From positions 11,670 to 75,669 of the forward strand of contig SUXQ01000005.1 of NCBI GenBank assembly GCA_015060905.1: a DNA stretch of 64,000 nucleotides. The letters are read 5' to 3'. A program made the position numbers and the translations under genes. The notes under the pieces were generated by a model that saw only the letters and a program-made list of their open reading frames with translations, had not been told where the DNA came from and did no database searches. Positions within the stretch are counted from its first letter, which is position 1; each line of letters begins with the position of its first letter. Positions 18,059 through 27,234 of this stretch are shown in pieces. Source of the DNA: Bacteroidales bacterium. GTDB lineage: Bacteria > Bacteroidota > Bacteroidia > Bacteroidales > Bacteroidaceae.

Positions 18059-18951
18059 TGTGGGTAGCATTAGCATTTTTGTCGGCAGCCCTGCTGGGCT
18101 GTTACGACTTTTTCAAGAAAGTATCGCTTAAAGAGAATGCGGTAATCCCGGTACTATTCCTGAACACACTCTTTTCGGCCCTTCTGTTTCTGCCATTCAT
18201 CATTTTGTCACGCACGGGGAATATAACAGACGAAACTCTTTTCGTCCCCGCCGCCGGATGGAACACGCACCTGTTGCTTATAATAAAAGCCATAATAGTA
18301 CTAAGCTCGTGGATGTGCGGATACTTTGCGATGAAACATCTGCCAATAACCATCGTATCGCCCATACAGGCGACACGTCCGGTAATGGTACTTATAGGAG
18401 CATTGCTCATCTTCGGCGAACAACTGAATGTCTATCAATGGATAGGAGTATCAGTGGCGATTCTCTCCTTTTTTCTGCTGAGTAAAAGCGGTAAAAAAGA
18501 GGGGATTGACTTTAAACACAACAAATGGGTGGCGCTTGTTGTTGCCGCAGCAATATTGGGAGCAATCAGCGCACTGTACGACAAATTCCTGATGAGAAGC
18601 CTCGCACCGATGCTCGTCCAGTCGTGGTTCAATCTGTATCAGTGTATGATAATGGCAGCCATACTGTTGTTCCTTTGGTGGCCGACAAAAGAGAAAAGTA
18701 CCCCGTTCAAATGGCGTTGGAGTATTCCCTTAATATCCATATTCCTGGGAATAGCCGACTTTTGCTATTTTTCGGCCTTGGCACAAGAGGATGCTCTTAT
18801 TGCCGTCGTTTCGATGATACGTCGCGGAAGCGTCATTGTGTCATTTGCCTTCGGAGCAATAATTTTACGAGAAAAAAACCTAAAGAGCAAAGCTTTTGAC
18901 CTTATACTTATATTAATAGGATTATTCTTCTTATATTTGGGCTCGAAATGA
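18055..18951 (+). CDS. EamA/DMT-family transporter
   Basis: A 298-residue inner-membrane protein with ten predicted membrane segments arranged as two EamA halves (about 1-140 and 155-298). The first half carries MKHLPITIVSPIQATRPVMVL and the second ALAQEDALIAVVSMIRRGSVIV, both matching the drug/metabolite transporter pattern. The substrate is unknown. It overlaps truA and DUF3256 by four bases on each side. Confidence 0.85.
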   Translation: MMWVALAFLSAALLGCYDFFKKVSLKENAVIPVLFLNTLFSALLFLPFIILSRTGNITDETLFVPAAGWNTHLLLIIKAIIVLSSWMCGYFAMKHLPITIVSPIQATRPVMVLIGALLIFGEQLNVYQWIGVSVAILSFFLLSKSGKKEGIDFKHNKWVALVVAAAILGAISALYDKFLMRSLAPMLVQSWFNLYQCMIMAAILLFLWWPTKEKSTPFKWRWSIPLISIFLGIADFCYFSALAQEDALIAVVSMIRRGSVIVSFAFGAIILREKNLKSKAFDLILILIGLFFLYLGSK

Positions 18952-19577
18952 GAAAGATTATTTACATATTATTTTTGATGTTTGCATTTGCCGCACAGAC
19001 AAATGCACAGGAGATGCGCACAATATTCGTAGAAATGCCCGACTCAATCATTCCCCTGCTGACAAAGAGCAACCGCGCCGATTGCGTGGACTTTCTTGAC
19101 GCAAAGATGAAGGCACGCGTAACCAACAGATTCGACGGACACTCGGAACTATTGCAATTGACACCCGATTATCTGAAAATGCAACTCACCGGCCACACAT
19201 TTTTACAGATGAAACTGTTGCCACGCTCGTCGGGCGATACTATAATATGTATGATAAATACCGTATGCGCCGAAGCATGCGACAGCCGCATACGATTCTA
19301 CACAAAAAAGTGGCAACAGATTACTCCTGCCGAAAAATTATTACAAAAGCCGATGATAAAGGATTTTTTCACCCCCGGCGACCCACTCGAAAAAATATTA
19401 CAGATAGCCGATATTTATCTTGTAGAATTAAAACTCTTTCCATTGGTAAAAACCATGCAGGCAAGCTACACAATGCCCGCATATATGTCGCGCAAGGACT
19501 CGGCATTTGTAACAAAAAACATGCACTTAATAGAATACCAATGGACAGGAAAAACCTTTGAACAGAGAGAAAAATAA
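18948..19577 (+). CDS. DUF3256 family secreted protein
   Basis: A 209-residue protein with a signal peptide (MRKIIYILFLMFAFAAQTNA) and a mature start QEMRTIFVEMPDSIIPLL, which I recognise as the Bacteroidales DUF3256 family. No catalytic motif is visible. It probably acts in the periplasm. It is the last gene of the coupled rsmE-truA-DMT run. Function unknown. Confidence 0.75.
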   Translation: MRKIIYILFLMFAFAAQTNAQEMRTIFVEMPDSIIPLLTKSNRADCVDFLDAKMKARVTNRFDGHSELLQLTPDYLKMQLTGHTFLQMKLLPRSSGDTIICMINTVCAEACDSRIRFYTKKWQQITPAEKLLQKPMIKDFFTPGDPLEKILQIADIYLVELKLFPLVKTMQASYTMPAYMSRKDSAFVTKNMHLIEYQWTGKTFEQREK

Positions 19578-19592
19578 CAAACACAAAATACC

Positions 19593-20589
19593 ACGAAACT
19601 GCCCAAAAAGATATTTACGACAACAGTAATGCTGTTCATTGCACTTATCGCAAAAGCCGGTAACTATGTAACACCCACAGACCAAGGAGTTTATCGCATC
19701 ATCAACCTAAAGTACAATCTTGCCATGGCCGAGGACTTTACAGGCAGCAAGATGATATGCGACGAAATTGGGCACGCCAATCAAGGAGCTATAAACATGA
19801 TAGGCAATACCGAAATCAGCAACAACCTATTCTCGAACATGGTGCTCTACAAATTCGGACGCTATATGTCACGCGGAGGAATAATCTCAGAAACCTCAAA
19901 AAACTACGAAAATAAAGTACCATATTCGTATCAGGTAAACGTAAACTTGATGCACACTACACGCATGTTCTGGCAATTATACCTCTATTATCATGTTGCA
20001 GGCAATAACCCCGAGTTTTTCCAACGACTCTTCATAGCCCTGCGCAACGACCCAATAAAAAAGCACAAGCAGCATTAATTACGGAAAAAACGACCTTCTT
20101 AAGTTCGTGGAAAAATGTTGCGAAGTAGCACAAGAGGACCTTACCACTTTCTTCGACGCATGGGGATTCTTTGTACCTATGAACAATCTACTCATCGGCG
20201 ATTATGGTAATTACAAACTCACCTCCTCGCAGTCGATGATAAACACAACAAAAACCACTGCAGAAACTATTACTTTATATAGCTATATAGAGACAAAAGA
20301 CGACAATCTGCTTGAATATGTGAAACAACTGCTCGCCGAGACCTCTGCTGCCGAAACATTACTAAAAGAGAAAGTCACAGTATTGTTCCCTGCAGAGAGT
20401 GAAAAGCCATCTACAATAATTGCCCTTGTAAAAGCATCGTACAGCATATCTACAAACATAAACAGTATCACCATAGACGCAATAAAAGAGTTTCAAAATA
20501 TTTACGATCTTAACGGTCGTCGTGTAGAAATCATTATCCCCGGAAACATCTACATAATAAACGGCAAAAAAATAACCGTAACAAAATAA
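19593..20589 (+). pseudogene. Decayed M60-type (enhancin-like) peptidase gene
   Basis: Two reading frames together look like the end of an M60-like metallopeptidase. Frame 1 (to 20078) has DEIGHANQ and NTEISNNLFSNMV, matching HExxH and the downstream Glu of the family, but the first His is Asp. It also has WQLYLYYHVAGNNPEFFQRL. Frame 2 continues with GKNDLLKF, then CCEVAQEDLTTFFDAWGFFVP, and ends in a Bacteroidales C-terminal tail (YDLNGRRVE...YIINGKK). The frames join by a one-base shift in an A-run near 20057-20062. The signal peptide begins at an ACG (19593) where ATG is expected, and the catalytic domain's first part is missing. Confidence 0.68.
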
Positions 20590-20608
20590 GGCCCAACCAC
20601 AACAAACA

Positions 20609-20647
20609 AATATTCGGCGCGAATAATAAAAAATCGCGCCGAATATT
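20609..20647. terminator. Terminator after the M60-like pseudogene
   Basis: AATATTCGGCGCGA (20609-20622) pairs perfectly with TCGCGCCGAATATT (20634-20647). The stem is 14 bp and lies between the pseudogene and the convergent tRNA gene. Confidence 0.8.
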
Positions 20648-20699
20648 ATATACCCGACACGCTCCCCAAAAATACTCAGACAAGTACAAAAAACAAAAA

Positions 20700-20720
20700 A
20701 ACTGCAAGAATTTTGCAGTT
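20700..20720 (-). terminator. Terminator downstream of tRNA-Asn
   Basis: AACTGCAA (20700-20707) pairs with TTGCAGTT (20713-20720), flanked by A- and T-runs. It lies 6 bases beyond the tRNA 3' end on the minus strand. Confidence 0.75.
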
Positions 20721-20725
20721 TTTTG

Positions 20726-20799
20726 CTCTTCCTCTTGGACTTGAACCAAGGACCCTCTGATTAACAGTCAGATGCTCTAACCGACTGAGCTAAGGAAGA
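20726..20799 (-). tRNA. tRNA-Asn (anticodon GTT)
   Basis: The minus strand folds into a complete cloverleaf: acceptor TCTTCCT/AGGAAGA, D arm GCTC/GAGC, anticodon stem TCTGA/TCAGA with loop CTGTTAA, and T arm CTTGG/CCAAG with loop TTCAAGT. The anticodon GTT reads Asn codons. Length is 74 bases with discriminator G; CCA is not encoded. Confidence 0.95.
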
Positions 20800-20981
20800 A
20801 TTTTTCGTCAGAAAAAGTATCTTTTCCGTTTGACGATGCAAAAGTAGTGCTTTATTTTTAACTACGCAACAAATTGCGCTTTTTTTTTCAAAAAATCTGC
20901 ATTTTTACAGAATAAGAGCATCAAAAGTGCAAATTTGGTTAAAATATCCACATAATTCATCGTAAAAACAAGGGTAGATTG

Positions 20982-20989
20982 TATCTTTG
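20982..20989 (+). promoter_or_regulatory. Putative -7 box for the first S41 protease gene
   Basis: TATCTTTG matches TAnnTTTG and would give a leader of about 65 bases before the ATG at 21062. No clear -33 TTTG at the right distance. Confidence 0.5.
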
Positions 20990-21061
20990 CAAACAAACGA
21001 CAAAAATTGTCGTTCAGTAACAATATAACCTTTGGTAACAAGAATAAAAAATCATCGATAT

Positions 21062-22726
21062 ATGAAAAAGAATAAGATTGCACTCATACTTTCAATAGCC
21101 ACTATAGCCGTGTTATTTTTCAGTGCATTCAAAAGAGACAATCACAATTTTGAACTTTCCAAACAATTAAGTATATTCAACAATCTGGTAAAAGAGATTG
21201 ATCTTTTTTATGTAGATACAATCGCGCCCGAGAATATAATAAAAACAGGTATCGATGCGATGCTTGCAAAGCTCGACCCATACACTGCATATTACACCGA
21301 GGAGGGCAGCGAGGAGCTGAAGATGATGATTACCGGAAAGTATGCAGGCATCGGCTCATTGATACGTTTCCACGACAAGAAAAACACAACGGTCATTGCC
21401 GAGCCTTACGACAATATGCCAGCAGCAAAGGCCGGACTGCAGATAGGCGACCTTATACAATCAATCAACGGGATAAAGGTCACAGGCATGAGCAGCGACA
21501 GCGTAAGCAATATGTTACGCGGAGAGGCCGGAACGAAACTCACCATCGAGGTTGAACGTCCGGGCACAAAGGAACCTATTACCATAAAAGTTGAGCGCGA
21601 AAATATCACCCTGCCCGTTATTCCTTATTACGGCATACTAAAAGACAGCGTAGGTTACCTGCAACTTGAGAGTTTCCCCGAAGGATGCGCCAAAGAGATG
21701 CGTCGCGCACTCATTGACATGAAAAACAAAGGCGCAAGCTCATACATTATCGACCTTCGCAGCAACGGCGGAGGCTCATTGGCCGAGGCAATAGACATTG
21801 TGAATCTGTTCGTGCCCAAAGGATTAAGCATCGTCGAGACAAAAGGAAAAATCAAACGCTCGAATGAAACATACAAAACCACACGCGAACCGATAGACAC
21901 AGTTTCGCCACTGATAGTGCTTGTAGACGGGCAGACAGCTTCGGCTGCCGAAATTGTATCAGGCTCGCTACAGGACCTTGACCGCGCAGTTATAATTGGG
22001 TCACGCACATACGGCAAAGGCCTTGTGCAAGTGACGCGCGAACTTCCATACAACGGTTATCTGAAAGTAACAACTTCGAAATACTACATCCCCAGCGGAC
22101 GCTGCATACAGGCAATAGACTACAGTCACCGCAGTGCCAATGGAGAAGTTTCCCGCACCCCCGACAGCCTAACAAACATATTCCACACAGCAGCCGGACG
22201 CGAAGTTCGTGACGGCGGAGGAATATCCCCGGACATAAAGACAAAGGGCGAAAAACTAACCACCCTACTCTACCATCTGGTACAAGACATGGCAATTTTC
22301 GACTATGCAACAGATTATAAGCTGGAACACCCGTCTATAGCATCGGCCGAGACATTCAACCTGAGCGACGAGGACTACGAAACATTTAAAAACTACCTAA
22401 AATCGACAGGCTTCAGCTACGATAAAGAGAGCTACAAGACCCTGAAACAGTTGAAAAAAATGCTGGAGCTTGAAGGATACACCGAAGCAACAAAAGAGGA
22501 GGTAAAAAAGATGGAAAGCATCCTTCAGCACAACCTCGACCACGACCTTGACTTTTTTGCAAAAGACGTCAAGCGTCTGATTGCAGACGAAATTATCAAA
22601 CGTTACTACAGCCAGCAAGGAAGCATCGTATATGCCCTGCGCGACGACGCAGACATTGCCGAGAGTCTGAAACTGTTTAAAGATTCAAAAAAATACAAAG
22701 AAATTCTTCAACCAACAAAAAAATAA
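21062..22726 (+). CDS. S41-family C-terminal processing peptidase (first copy)
   Basis: Carboxyl-terminal (tail-specific) protease, probably periplasmic and membrane-anchored. The 554-residue product begins MKKNKIALILS with one hydrophobic anchor. It then has a PDZ domain (about 85-170) and the S41 core with nucleophile Ser294 (GQTASAAEI) and general base Lys319 (YGKGLVQ). I chose the ATG at 21062 because it begins the anchor directly and follows the -7 box. A second S41 gene lies at 36570 with the same layout but clearly different sequence. Substrates are unknown. Confidence 0.9.
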   Translation: MKKNKIALILSIATIAVLFFSAFKRDNHNFELSKQLSIFNNLVKEIDLFYVDTIAPENIIKTGIDAMLAKLDPYTAYYTEEGSEELKMMITGKYAGIGSLIRFHDKKNTTVIAEPYDNMPAAKAGLQIGDLIQSINGIKVTGMSSDSVSNMLRGEAGTKLTIEVERPGTKEPITIKVERENITLPVIPYYGILKDSVGYLQLESFPEGCAKEMRRALIDMKNKGASSYIIDLRSNGGGSLAEAIDIVNLFVPKGLSIVETKGKIKRSNETYKTTREPIDTVSPLIVLVDGQTASAAEIVSGSLQDLDRAVIIGSRTYGKGLVQVTRELPYNGYLKVTTSKYYIPSGRCIQAIDYSHRSANGEVSRTPDSLTNIFHTAAGREVRDGGGISPDIKTKGEKLTTLLYHLVQDMAIFDYATDYKLEHPSIASAETFNLSDEDYETFKNYLKSTGFSYDKESYKTLKQLKKMLELEGYTEATKEEVKKMESILQHNLDHDLDFFAKDVKRLIADEIIKRYYSQQGSIVYALRDDADIAESLKLFKDSKKYKEILQPTKK

Positions 22727-22761
22727 GACAAAGTATCGCCCGAATATATAATTCCGAAAAG

Positions 22762-23187
22762 TTACTCTTTTACACGCGAAGAGATTGCGCCACCATTATA
22801 TTTCAGCAGCACATCACCGCGCCGTCCAAGCTCTATGATGCTCACAATTACATCGGTAGCATCATCCACTATCAGCAGAGAGTTATTTTCGGCGAGCCTT
22901 TTCGTCCGCAGAACTGTATCAACATTAACGGGGCATCCGGCATAAATTAAACTGTCATTCAGGTACACCCTGTAAGATTTTCCTTGAAAATCGGCGTCAA
23001 AGGCCACCGAATAGTCATATTGCGGGCGAGCAACAGTCGCAGTTTTTTTCCCGTCAGCCGATACGCTCCAATATTGCTGAAGAGTAAAATAACTGAACAA
23101 GCCTATCACCACCACAATTATAAAAAAGAAAAACACACTGCCAAACAAAAATTTCATATTGGCATCGGAGCCTTTTTTTCTGCGCAT
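22762..23187 (-). CDS. Hypothetical membrane-anchored protein
   Basis: A 141-residue protein with a basic start, one membrane segment (about 12-36, FLFGSVFFFFIIVVVIGLF) and a roughly 95-residue domain that should face the periplasm. That domain reads as short beta strands (SYRVYLNDSLIYAGCPVNVDTV). I do not recognise the family. An internal Met at residue 11 is an alternative start. It converges on the S41 protease gene and stands alone on its strand. Confidence 0.6.
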   Translation of the reverse strand: MRRKKGSDANMKFLFGSVFFFFIIVVVIGLFSYFTLQQYWSVSADGKKTATVARPQYDYSVAFDADFQGKSYRVYLNDSLIYAGCPVNVDTVLRTKRLAENNSLLIVDDATDVIVSIIELGRRGDVLLKYNGGAISSRVKE

Positions 23188-23317
23188 ATTATATCATTTT
23201 AAATTTCTGCGAAGTTAGGAAATATTCTCTTTGCACATAAGAAAAAAAGATAAAAAAAAGACAGCAGACTGCAAGTAAAATACTTCAGCCTGCCATCATA
23301 GTGTGTCTAAATAATAT

Positions 23318-23497
23318 TCAATTTAAAACAAATCCTTGCAATGAAGGCTCTACATTTTTCGCTACTCGGAAATTTCTTGCAAAATTCCTGATAAACTCAA
23401 TGGTACTCTCCTTTGGAGAAAGGCGAAGTTCATCGCCTGACAAAGAACTAAATTCCTTTTCTTTAATGTTTAAATTAGAAGTAAAGAGGTCATCCAT
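23318..23497 (-). CDS. Small conserved protein paired with an ECF sigma factor (59 aa)
   Basis: Reading the minus strand from ATG at 23497 gives a 59-residue protein beginning MDDLFTSNLN and ending LQGFVLN. Its middle reads SSLSGDELRLSPKESTIEFI, then a basic helix RNFARNFRVAKN. It lies 85 bases downstream of the sigma factor gene on the same strand. I recall a similar small protein after this sigma factor in other Bacteroidales, which argues it is real. It lacks any anchor or Cys/His pattern, so it is not an obvious anti-sigma factor. Function unknown. Confidence 0.7.
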   Translation of the reverse strand: MDDLFTSNLNIKEKEFSSLSGDELRLSPKESTIEFIRNFARNFRVAKNVEPSLQGFVLN

Positions 23498-23582
23498 AGG
23501 CTATCTGTTTATAAGGTTATCTACAATAGAAACGCTGAAAAAACAGATATATTATATTTAGTCCTTGTTTTTTCTCAAAAAA

Positions 23583-24182
23583 TCACACAGCCTCGAGAGC
23601 CAGACTTATATTCTTCTCTTCGGCCATGCGACGAAGGTTCATCACTGCGTATCGTACACGTCCCAAGGCTGTATTTATGCTTACACCCGTAATTTCGGCA
23701 ATATCCTTAAAGGAGAGCGATTGGTAGAAACGCATATATATAACCTCGCGCTGATTGTGGGGAAGATTATCCACCAGACGGCGAACATCTTTCAGCACCT
23801 GTGTATTTACCATGCGCGACTCGATAGTTCCCTCGGAGTAAGCAGAATTATTGAACAGGTCAATTTCACTCTCGTCGTTGGAAATTACATTTTCGTTTCT
23901 CTCTTGACGAAATTGGTCAATCACAAGATTATGTGCAATGCGCGTAAGCCACGCTGAGAATTTTCCATCACTATTATAGCGACCCTGTTGTAAAGTCACA
24001 ATAGCCTTCACAAAAGTCTCTTGAAAAATATCATCCGCGACATCACGCGAACGTACTATAAAAAATATATAGGAATATAACCTTTCCTTATGACGATTCA
24101 ATAATTCGTCGAACGCCTGATTATTGCCTTCCAAATAGAGGGAGACCAACGCATCGTCGGTCAGCTTATTCAAATTACCCAT
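23583..24182 (-). CDS. RNA polymerase ECF-type sigma factor
   Basis: A 199-residue sigma-70-family factor that redirects RNA polymerase. Region 2 (about 20-90) contains DVADDIFQETFVKAI and FSAWLTRIAHNLVIDQFR. Region 4 (about 130-185) contains LPHNQREVIYMRFYQSLSFKDIAEITGVSINTALGR. An acidic, Asn-rich linker joins them. No transmembrane anti-sigma gene follows; instead there is the 59-residue protein. The regulon cannot be inferred. Confidence 0.92.
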   Translation of the reverse strand: MGNLNKLTDDALVSLYLEGNNQAFDELLNRHKERLYSYIFFIVRSRDVADDIFQETFVKAIVTLQQGRYNSDGKFSAWLTRIAHNLVIDQFRQERNENVISNDESEIDLFNNSAYSEGTIESRMVNTQVLKDVRRLVDNLPHNQREVIYMRFYQSLSFKDIAEITGVSINTALGRVRYAVMNLRRMAEEKNISLALEAV

Positions 24183-24263
24183 TTTCTTAATTCATTTTTA
24201 TTGGAGTAATTGTTTCTCTATAGGCAACAGGGTTTTAAGGTTAATAATGAAACTTTCTCTCTG

Positions 24264-24293
24264 CGAAGATAGTGCAAACGAACGTAACGCAAA
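24264..24293 (-). promoter_or_regulatory. Putative promoter for the ECF sigma factor gene
   Basis: On the minus strand TTTG (24290-24293) is followed, 18 bases later, by TATCTTCG (24264-24271). This resembles the Bacteroidota TTTG / TAnnTTTG pair with one mismatch. It lies about 80 bases upstream of the sigma factor ATG. Confidence 0.4.
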
Positions 24294-24445
24294 CTTGTTT
24301 GCAGGTTACAAAGTGAGTGCAGCCTATATTCGCAACATTTATGTTGCAAAGAAAAGTAAATTATTTATAAGTTCCAAAAAAAGTTAGTTAAATTTGAGAG
24401 TAACCTCTCTTCTACAAGGCGATTCTCTTATAGAAGAAAGGTATT

Positions 24446-25435
24446 TTACTGCAATACTGTCAGTCCGTCAAAACTGAAACCTCGCAGAAGGTCGGCAACG
24501 GGCATACGCTTTTTACCCGGCAACTGCAATGAGGTCAAATGCAAATATCCATCCGATAATGCAACTTTTACATATGTCTTTCCGTCTGTTAGCAACGCTC
24601 CTGCCGGATGATAAGGCTCGCAAATTTCTTTCTTTGTTTCATAAACCTTTATCGCTATTGCGGCACCGGAAGCATCGACAACCTCCATCCATGCTGCAGG
24701 ATAAGGAGAAAGACCGCGTACAAAATTATACACCTGAGAGCAACTTCCACCACAATCTATGCGGCAAGTGTCGCGAAAAATCTTAGGTGCCGGACGAAGC
24801 TCGCCATCATATATGCTTGCTTGAGTGCGAGCAACAGCCTCGCCACTGACTATTGAAAGGACAGTATCAACAACAGTTGTTCCGCCAAGCACCATCAACT
24901 TGTCGTGCAGAGTACCGGCGTCGTCTGTATCGGTAATCTCAACCTCGCGCTGTATTATCACGTCGCCCGTGTCAATCTCGTGCTTCAAAAAGAAGGTTGT
25001 AACACCGCTAACCTTGTCGCCATTGATAATCGCCCAATTTATAGGCGCAGCCCCACGATACTGCGGCAACAGTGAAGCATGCAGATTAAACGTACCGAGA
25101 CGCGGCATATTCCACACACTCTCGGGCAACATACGGAAGGCTACAACTATCTGAAGGTCGGCGCCCCACGATGCGAGCGCAGCAAGAAACTCTTCGTTCT
25201 TCAAAGATTCAGGTTGCAACAGTGGCAATTCCTCGGCAACAGCATACTCTTTCACAGGACTCATAAGCACCTGATTACTACCGCGACGAGTAATTATCTT
25301 GTCGGGCATTGTTACAACACCAACAACTGTAAAACCGCAATCCGCATCGCGCAACTCCAATTCGCGCAAACAGCGCAAAGGCTCTACTGCAAAATCGGGA
25401 GTACCGAAATATACTATACGTAACTTTTCTTTCAT
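24446..25435 (-). CDS. fmt: Methionyl-tRNA formyltransferase
   Basis: Formylates initiator Met-tRNA using 10-formyltetrahydrofolate. The 329-residue product has FNLHASLLPQYRGAAPINWA (about residues 115-134), with the catalytic Asn and His, and HEIDTGDVI with the catalytic Asp. The C-terminal tRNA-binding domain is complete. Length is normal. It is the last gene of the minus-strand run from the LysE-like gene, 17 bases after the ClC gene. Confidence 0.95.
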   Translation of the reverse strand: MKEKLRIVYFGTPDFAVEPLRCLRELELRDADCGFTVVGVVTMPDKIITRRGSNQVLMSPVKEYAVAEELPLLQPESLKNEEFLAALASWGADLQIVVAFRMLPESVWNMPRLGTFNLHASLLPQYRGAAPINWAIINGDKVSGVTTFFLKHEIDTGDVIIQREVEITDTDDAGTLHDKLMVLGGTTVVDTVLSIVSGEAVARTQASIYDGELRPAPKIFRDTCRIDCGGSCSQVYNFVRGLSPYPAAWMEVVDASGAAIAIKVYETKKEICEPYHPAGALLTDGKTYVKVALSDGYLHLTSLQLPGKKRMPVADLLRGFSFDGLTVLQ

Positions 25436-25452
25436 ACCTAATAAACAGACTA

Positions 25453-27234
25453 TTAATCCGAAGTAAAATCCAACAAAGTTTTTCTATATGCACCAAAGAT
25501 AGCCGACTTTGAGACAAAGCCAATGTATGTACCATCAACATCCTCGACCGGAAGATTCCATGCTTTTGTATCCTCGAACTTTTTCATAACCGTTTCCATT
25601 GGCTCCTCTATTCCCAAGCGCGCAGGCACAGGCTTCATCAATCCCGCAACATTGTAACGACGATAAAGCTCCTGACGGAACATTATGTGCCTAATATCAT
25701 CAAGATAGACAATACCCACAAGCCTGTTCGCACTATTCAATACAGGGAAAATATTGCGTTTGGTCTTTGCAACAACAGCCACCAGCGAAGCTAAGTCCAT
25801 GTCCGGATTAACCTTCATGAAGTTTCGCTCAATAACATCCGACACTTTAAGAATGGTAAGCACAGCTTGATCCTTATGGTGAGTAATAAGCTCGCCACGT
25901 TGCGCCAGACGCACAGCATAAATATTATTACTGTCAAACACACGCACCGTAAGATAAGAACTTGCCGACACCACCATAAGTGGCAGAAAAAGAGCGTATC
26001 CGCCTGTAAGTTCGGCAATAAGAAAGACGCCCGTAAGCGGAGCATGAAAGACGCCGGACATCAACGCCGCCATTCCGAAAAGGGCAAAATTCACACACGA
26101 AAGGTCCGTCGCAAGAAATGATTGGTTACACAACGACGAGAACAAATAACCCGAAATACAACCAAGAAACAGGCTGGGTGCAAATATACCACCACAACCT
26201 CCACCGCAATTAGTCACCGTAGATGCCACCGCCTTTGAAAGAATCACAAAAAGCATGAACAGCAACAACAGCTTCGGATACCCATAAAAGAATGAATTAT
26301 TAAGCACATCATACGGGTCGGAGCCGTTGATAAGGGTGTTTATTGTGTGGTAACCCTCGCCATACAATGGTGGGAAAAGAAATATCAATACACTAAGCAC
26401 CGAGCCACCCAATAATAATTTTTTATACGGATTCTCAATCTTACGGAAGAAACGCTCGATAGCCGTTGTTACATGCGTGAAATACAGAGAAATAAGACCA
26501 CACGCAACACCTAACAGCACAACATAATGTACGCGCGTTATTTCAAAAGCCTTATCGGGCTGAAAATCGAACATAGCATCGGTACCCGTAAACATATATG
26601 CAAGCGTCGCGGCAGTTACGCTGGATATAAGCAGCGGCAACAGCGACGACATTGTAAGGTCGAGCATCAACACTTCGAGCGTAAACACCAACCCCGCAAT
26701 AGGAGCCTTAAAGATTCCGGCAATGGCACCTGCCGCGCCACAGCCCAGCAACAGCATCATCACCTTCTTCTCCATGCGGAAGAACTGCCCCAAATTGGAG
26801 CCTATTGCCGCACCGGTAAACACAATGGGCGACTCGGCACCGACAGAGCCTCCAAAGCCAATTGTCACGCCGCTGGCTACAAGCGACGACCACATATTAT
26901 GCCTTTTTATCTGTCCCTTGCGACGCGAAATTGCATAGAGTACCTTTGTAACACCGTGACTAATATCATCGCGCACAATTTTGCGAATGAAAAGCCCCGA
27001 GAAAAATATACCTACAACCGGATAAATAAGATACAACAGGTTACCCGAAAAAACGCTGAATCCGCTTGTCAGCAGCTCTTGAATAAATTCTATAAGATGC
27101 TTCAGCGTAAAGGCGGCAAGTGCCGATAGTACGCCCACAAAGAAACTCAAAATAAGCACAAACTTATTTTGAGGTATATGTTTCTCGCGCCACTCGAAAA
27201 AGCGGTCGAGCAGTGATTTTTCATTCTCTTTCAT
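25453..27234 (-). CDS. ClC-family chloride channel/antiporter with CBS domains
   Basis: A 593-residue inner-membrane protein. The ClC fold (about 20-440) shows GSVGAESP, the counterpart of the gating-Glu motif GREGP, and GGGCGGIFAPSLFLG, the counterpart of GxFxP. I could not find a clear GSGIP motif in the first half. Two CBS domains (about 460-590) follow and probably bind nucleotides. Whether it is a channel or a Cl-/H+ exchanger cannot be decided by eye. Its start overlaps the tsaC end by 4 bases. Confidence 0.88.
   Translation of the reverse strand: MKENEKSLLDRFFEWREKHIPQNKFVLILSFFVGVLSALAAFTLKHLIEFIQELLTSGFSVFSGNLLYLIYPVVGIFFSGLFIRKIVRDDISHGVTKVLYAISRRKGQIKRHNMWSSLVASGVTIGFGGSVGAESPIVFTGAAIGSNLGQFFRMEKKVMMLLLGCGAAGAIAGIFKAPIAGLVFTLEVLMLDLTMSSLLPLLISSVTAATLAYMFTGTDAMFDFQPDKAFEITRVHYVVLLGVACGLISLYFTHVTTAIERFFRKIENPYKKLLLGGSVLSVLIFLFPPLYGEGYHTINTLINGSDPYDVLNNSFFYGYPKLLLLFMLFVILSKAVASTVTNCGGGCGGIFAPSLFLGCISGYLFSSLCNQSFLATDLSCVNFALFGMAALMSGVFHAPLTGVFLIAELTGGYALFLPLMVVSASSYLTVRVFDSNNIYAVRLAQRGELITHHKDQAVLTILKVSDVIERNFMKVNPDMDLASLVAVVAKTKRNIFPVLNSANRLVGIVYLDDIRHIMFRQELYRRYNVAGLMKPVPARLGIEEPMETVMKKFEDTKAWNLPVEDVDGTYIGFVSKSAIFGAYRKTLLDFTSD

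Noticed and set aside
20050-20110. Programmed frameshift in the M60-like gene
   Set aside because: The A-run lacks a clear slippery heptamer with a downstream structure, and the missing start codon and zinc His point to decay.
23301-23561. 86-codon plus-strand frame after the sigma factor
   Set aside because: The minus strand of the same stretch holds the more convincing 59-residue gene in the sigma factor's orientation.
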